From JAQVYB01 sp964490935 (GTDB lineage Bacteria > Verrucomicrobiota > Kiritimatiellia > RZYC01), in NCBI GenBank assembly GCA_964490935.1, contig CAZBEO010000003.1, positions 1-64,000 of the forward strand: a stretch of DNA of 64,000 nucleotides. The letters run 5' to 3'. Both the position numbers and the translations under genes were made by a program. Every line of letters starts with the position of its first letter. The first letter of the stretch is position 1. Positions 61,477 through 64,000 of this stretch are shown here, in pieces. The notes beneath the pieces were generated by a model. The model was not told where the DNA came from. It did no database searches and saw only the letters and a program-made list of their open reading frames with translations.

Positions 61477-63773
61477 AGAGGATGACGGTGCTTCTTTTGT
61501 TAGCATGGATCAGCATGTATCGCTGCGAGGCTGTCGTGATTGAACAGATGCAGCCTGCGGCCTGGAGTGTCTCCGCTGCAACCAGCGATCCGTTTGTGGT
61601 GATTCTTGATGACCCCCCCGAACCGGGTCTAGTGGTCTGGAACGTGAGCAGCACCTGGCGGGGAACCCTCGAAGGGGTGGCTTCGGCGGACTCCAATACG
61701 CTTTCTTTTGCGGCGTCCGAACCGCTGCTGCCCGGCGAACCCGTGAGTGTTACCTTGTTTGCTCCCGGAATGACTCATTCCAGCACCTGGCGTTTCTCGG
61801 CGGCGGTGTCAGGCGGCAGTGGAATCTGTTCCACCAATTCCGGCATGCCGGTGCTGGATACCGGTGGTTTTGCGGCCTCGAACAGCGCCTTGCGCTCGCT
61901 TTGCATCCTCGATCTGAATCGCGACGATCAGTTGGATTTGGCGGTGCCGGTTTGGAATACGAATACGGTTTACTGTTTGGAAAACGATGGCGCAGGGACG
62001 TTGCTTTCCGAAAGACGAAGTGGCCCGGCAGGCATTCGCCTGCTGGATGTCACGGCGTCGGATATTGATCAGGATGGAGGGCCTGATCTGATGTTCGGCG
62101 CAGGCCTGAGTACGCTCACCGCGGCAACCACCGATGGAGCGGGGGTCTTCACCAACTGGATGACACCGTTCGCCGGGGCAAGCGGAGATGCCCCGTTCCG
62201 ATGCGTGGAACGCTGCGAACTTAATGGTGACGGACTGCCGGATGCGTTGGCGCTGGCAGAAGACGTGGGAAGCGGAGCGGCCCTTTGGTGCGCGACCAAT
62301 TTGAACGGAACACTGATCGCAGGTTCTTCGCTCGCGCTGAGTGGTGCGGCCTATGCGCTGGATGCGGCGGATGTGAATGGCGATGGATATGAGGACGCGT
62401 TGGTCGCCGGACGTAATGGTTTCGTGGGGATTTATACTAACTCCGGGCAGGCGTTGACTCTATCGTATGAACTGAATGTCGGATCGGAAAATATCTATGC
62501 CTGCCGTCTGCTTGATGTGAATGGCGATGGTCTGCCGGAAATAGCTGTGGCTGGCTCCGAGGGCCGTGTGGCCATTGGTACGAGGAGCGCAAATGCCTGG
62601 ACTTTTGAAACGCTCACCAATGAGATCAGCGTCGGAACGCTGTATGGACTTGCCGTCGGCGATTTGGATGGCAATGGCACACCGGATCTAGCCGCCGCGG
62701 GCGGAAGCAATGTGATTGCATTTCTGAACGATGGGTCAGGCCACTTTTCCGCCGTCAAGGCCATGACGGTTGCAGGAGAAAGTTTGCGCGATATCGAACT
62801 GGCCGATTTTAATGGCGACCAGACGCTGGATATGGCAGTGTGCGGTTTCTCTTCCGGGCGGGCCTACCTGTTTCTTAACATAGCTGGCCCGACCTATAAC
62901 GGATTGCTCGAATCCCAGACGGGCATTCATGACCATAGTTTTGAATATACCTTTCCGACCAACACCTTTACCAGTCATGCGGATGGAGAACTGGACTACG
63001 AATTGGAGGCGGACGATGGAGGCGCGGCACCCGTCTGGCTGACGCTGGATGCGGGGACGCGGCGCATTTCGGCAGTCGCCGCAGTCGCCGGAGAGTATGC
63101 GTTGCGTATTACGGCACGTGATGCGGATGGGCGCAACTCTTCTGCCGACTGGCAGCTTTCTGTTTGTTTTTCCATTACGGTTTCTTGCGGACCCAATGGA
63201 CAGGTCGTTCCCTCCGACGAAGTACTTGTGACGGCAGGCGGCACCACTAATTTTGTGATTACGCCCGATACTTACTATCACGTGGACGAAGTGTTCACCA
63301 ACGAGGCGCTGGCCGGTGCGGCTAGTGAGCTGATCTGGAGCAACATCACGGAGAATGGCACGCTCCAGGCCCTGTTTGAACCCGATCTGGCCGAGCAGGG
63401 CACGCCGCACTGGTGGCTGGCGGACTATGCCCTGACGAACGGCGGCTATACCTTTGATCAGGCTGAAACCAATAATCCGGACAACGATCCGCACATAAAC
63501 CGTGAAGAATACATTGCCGACACCAATCCGAATGACTCAGAGGACTGGTTTCAGATTGATGCACTGTCCCGGACTCCGCCGATCACCGTCTATTTTCAAT
63601 CATCATCCAATCGTCTGTATTCCATGAAATACTGCTCGGCACTGACAGGCGACATCTGGACCAACGTGCCCGGTCAGGATCGACTGCCGGGCACAGGTGG
63701 TGCGGACGCCATGACCGACACCAATACCGTATCCAGCGCCTTGTTCTATCGACTGATGGTGGAAGTGCCATAG
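61473..63773 (+). CDS. Exported FG-GAP/VCBS beta-propeller protein
   Basis: The 766-residue protein has a signal peptide (MKRMTVLLLLAWISMYRCEA) and an N-terminal beta sandwich. From about 135 to 470 there are roughly seven FG-GAP-like blades with loops such as DLNRDDQLDLAV, DIDQDGGPDLMF, DVNGDGYEDALV, DVNGDGLPEIAV, DLDGNGTPDLAA and DFNGDQTLDMAV. Cadherin- and Ig-like beta domains follow. Near the end DNDPHINREEYIADTNPNDSEDWF is a calcium-loop stretch that precedes a short C-terminal beta module. The gene overlaps the SHD1 gene by four bases. It is likely a surface or secreted ligand-binding protein. Confidence 0.85.
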   Translation: MKRMTVLLLLAWISMYRCEAVVIEQMQPAAWSVSAATSDPFVVILDDPPEPGLVVWNVSSTWRGTLEGVASADSNTLSFAASEPLLPGEPVSVTLFAPGMTHSSTWRFSAAVSGGSGICSTNSGMPVLDTGGFAASNSALRSLCILDLNRDDQLDLAVPVWNTNTVYCLENDGAGTLLSERRSGPAGIRLLDVTASDIDQDGGPDLMFGAGLSTLTAATTDGAGVFTNWMTPFAGASGDAPFRCVERCELNGDGLPDALALAEDVGSGAALWCATNLNGTLIAGSSLALSGAAYALDAADVNGDGYEDALVAGRNGFVGIYTNSGQALTLSYELNVGSENIYACRLLDVNGDGLPEIAVAGSEGRVAIGTRSANAWTFETLTNEISVGTLYGLAVGDLDGNGTPDLAAAGGSNVIAFLNDGSGHFSAVKAMTVAGESLRDIELADFNGDQTLDMAVCGFSSGRAYLFLNIAGPTYNGLLESQTGIHDHSFEYTFPTNTFTSHADGELDYELEADDGGAAPVWLTLDAGTRRISAVAAVAGEYALRITARDADGRNSSADWQLSVCFSITVSCGPNGQVVPSDEVLVTAGGTTNFVITPDTYYHVDEVFTNEALAGAASELIWSNITENGTLQALFEPDLAEQGTPHWWLADYALTNGGYTFDQAETNNPDNDPHINREEYIADTNPNDSEDWFQIDALSRTPPITVYFQSSSNRLYSMKYCSALTGDIWTNVPGQDRLPGTGGADAMTDTNTVSSALFYRLMVEVP

Positions 63774-63835
63774 ACATCCCGGCAAACATGCTGTATAACA
63801 GCCTGCATCAAACGTAAAACACAGGAGGTGCGGGT

Positions 63836-64000
63836 ATGATTCGGAATTGGGTAGGTTGGATCGGGATGGCAGGTCTGTTCTTTACCACGGCGGCGCAGGG
63901 GCAGATTTTTTTTGCTGGCACACAGGAGGTCGGCCTGGGCGGGATGGTCGATTTTGCATCCACGGATGGCACGCGTGCCGAGTTGGACGCTTCCTACGGC
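63836..64000 (+). CDS. Exported protein, N-terminal 55 residues only
   Basis: AGGAGG at 63823-63828 precedes the ATG by seven bases, a strong site. The visible residues form a signal peptide (MIRNWVGWIGMAGLFFTTAAQG) followed by a glycine-rich beta segment (IFFAGTQEVGLGGMVDF). The latter could open an outer-membrane beta barrel. The gene is cut by the window edge and lies 62 bases after the FG-GAP gene on the same strand. Confidence 0.75.
   Translation, partial: MIRNWVGWIGMAGLFFTTAAQGQIFFAGTQEVGLGGMVDFASTDGTRAELDASYG

Overview
The window looks like chromosome of a Gram-negative bacterium of the PVC superphylum, most likely Kiritimatiellota. This is an inference from content: enormous DUF11/SdrD_B-type surface proteins, many secreted LamG/FG-GAP/thrombospondin-3 proteins, a C25 (gingipain-like) peptidase, and intergenic regions full of short palindromic repeats. 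No rRNA, tRNA or CRISPR array was seen.

Layout. 1-8028 is mostly housekeeping: the tail of a cold-shock protein with its terminator, a YgfK-type iron-sulfur flavoprotein, a DUF255 thioredoxin-domain protein, a YqaA-like membrane protein and glmM. 8361-28052 is one minus-strand gene for a 6563-residue exported protein: a lamin-tail domain, a very long run of DUF11-like repeats, nine SdrD_B-like domains and a C-terminal six-repeat calcium-binding domain. A perfect 40-bp inverted repeat flanks this gene. 28809-31987 is a compact peptide-modification (RiPP) cluster: a 59-residue precursor-like peptide, an HPr-kinase-like enzyme, a PqqD-type recognition protein and a radical SAM/SPASM enzyme. Dispersed repeats interrupt it, one of them in frame inside the radical SAM gene. 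32390-38855 holds a TspO-like gene and a type III restriction-modification operon (res, a DUF1016/PDDEXK nuclease, mod). Beside it lies a truncated second copy of the yqaA-like gene and its upstream region.

39380-46677 is a minus-strand operon: C25 peptidase, NTP_transf_5-type nucleotidyltransferase, a secreted protein with the same six-repeat domain as the giant protein, a large polytopic membrane protein and an S24/S26-type peptidase. 46911-49402 is a LytS/LytTR-type two-component pair. 49504 to the window end is a plus-strand run of at least seven exported proteins, several joined by start/stop overlaps, including a 2484-residue LamG protein, an SHD1 protein and an FG-GAP propeller protein; the last gene is cut by the window edge.

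How it fits together. The best candidate for an undescribed system is the RiPP cluster. The leader-like segment carries a YxxPxI motif, a PqqD protein could bind it, a radical SAM/SPASM enzyme could modify a core with two cysteines, and an HPr-kinase-like protein could phosphorylate the precursor, which ends in serine. The nucleotidyltransferase and S24/S26 peptidase about 8 kb downstream could be detached partners, with the restriction-modification island between them. The second candidate is the exported-protein operon at 49504-64000, possibly controlled by the two-component pair before it. All functional links between genes are inference; domain assignments come from reading motifs, not from searches.
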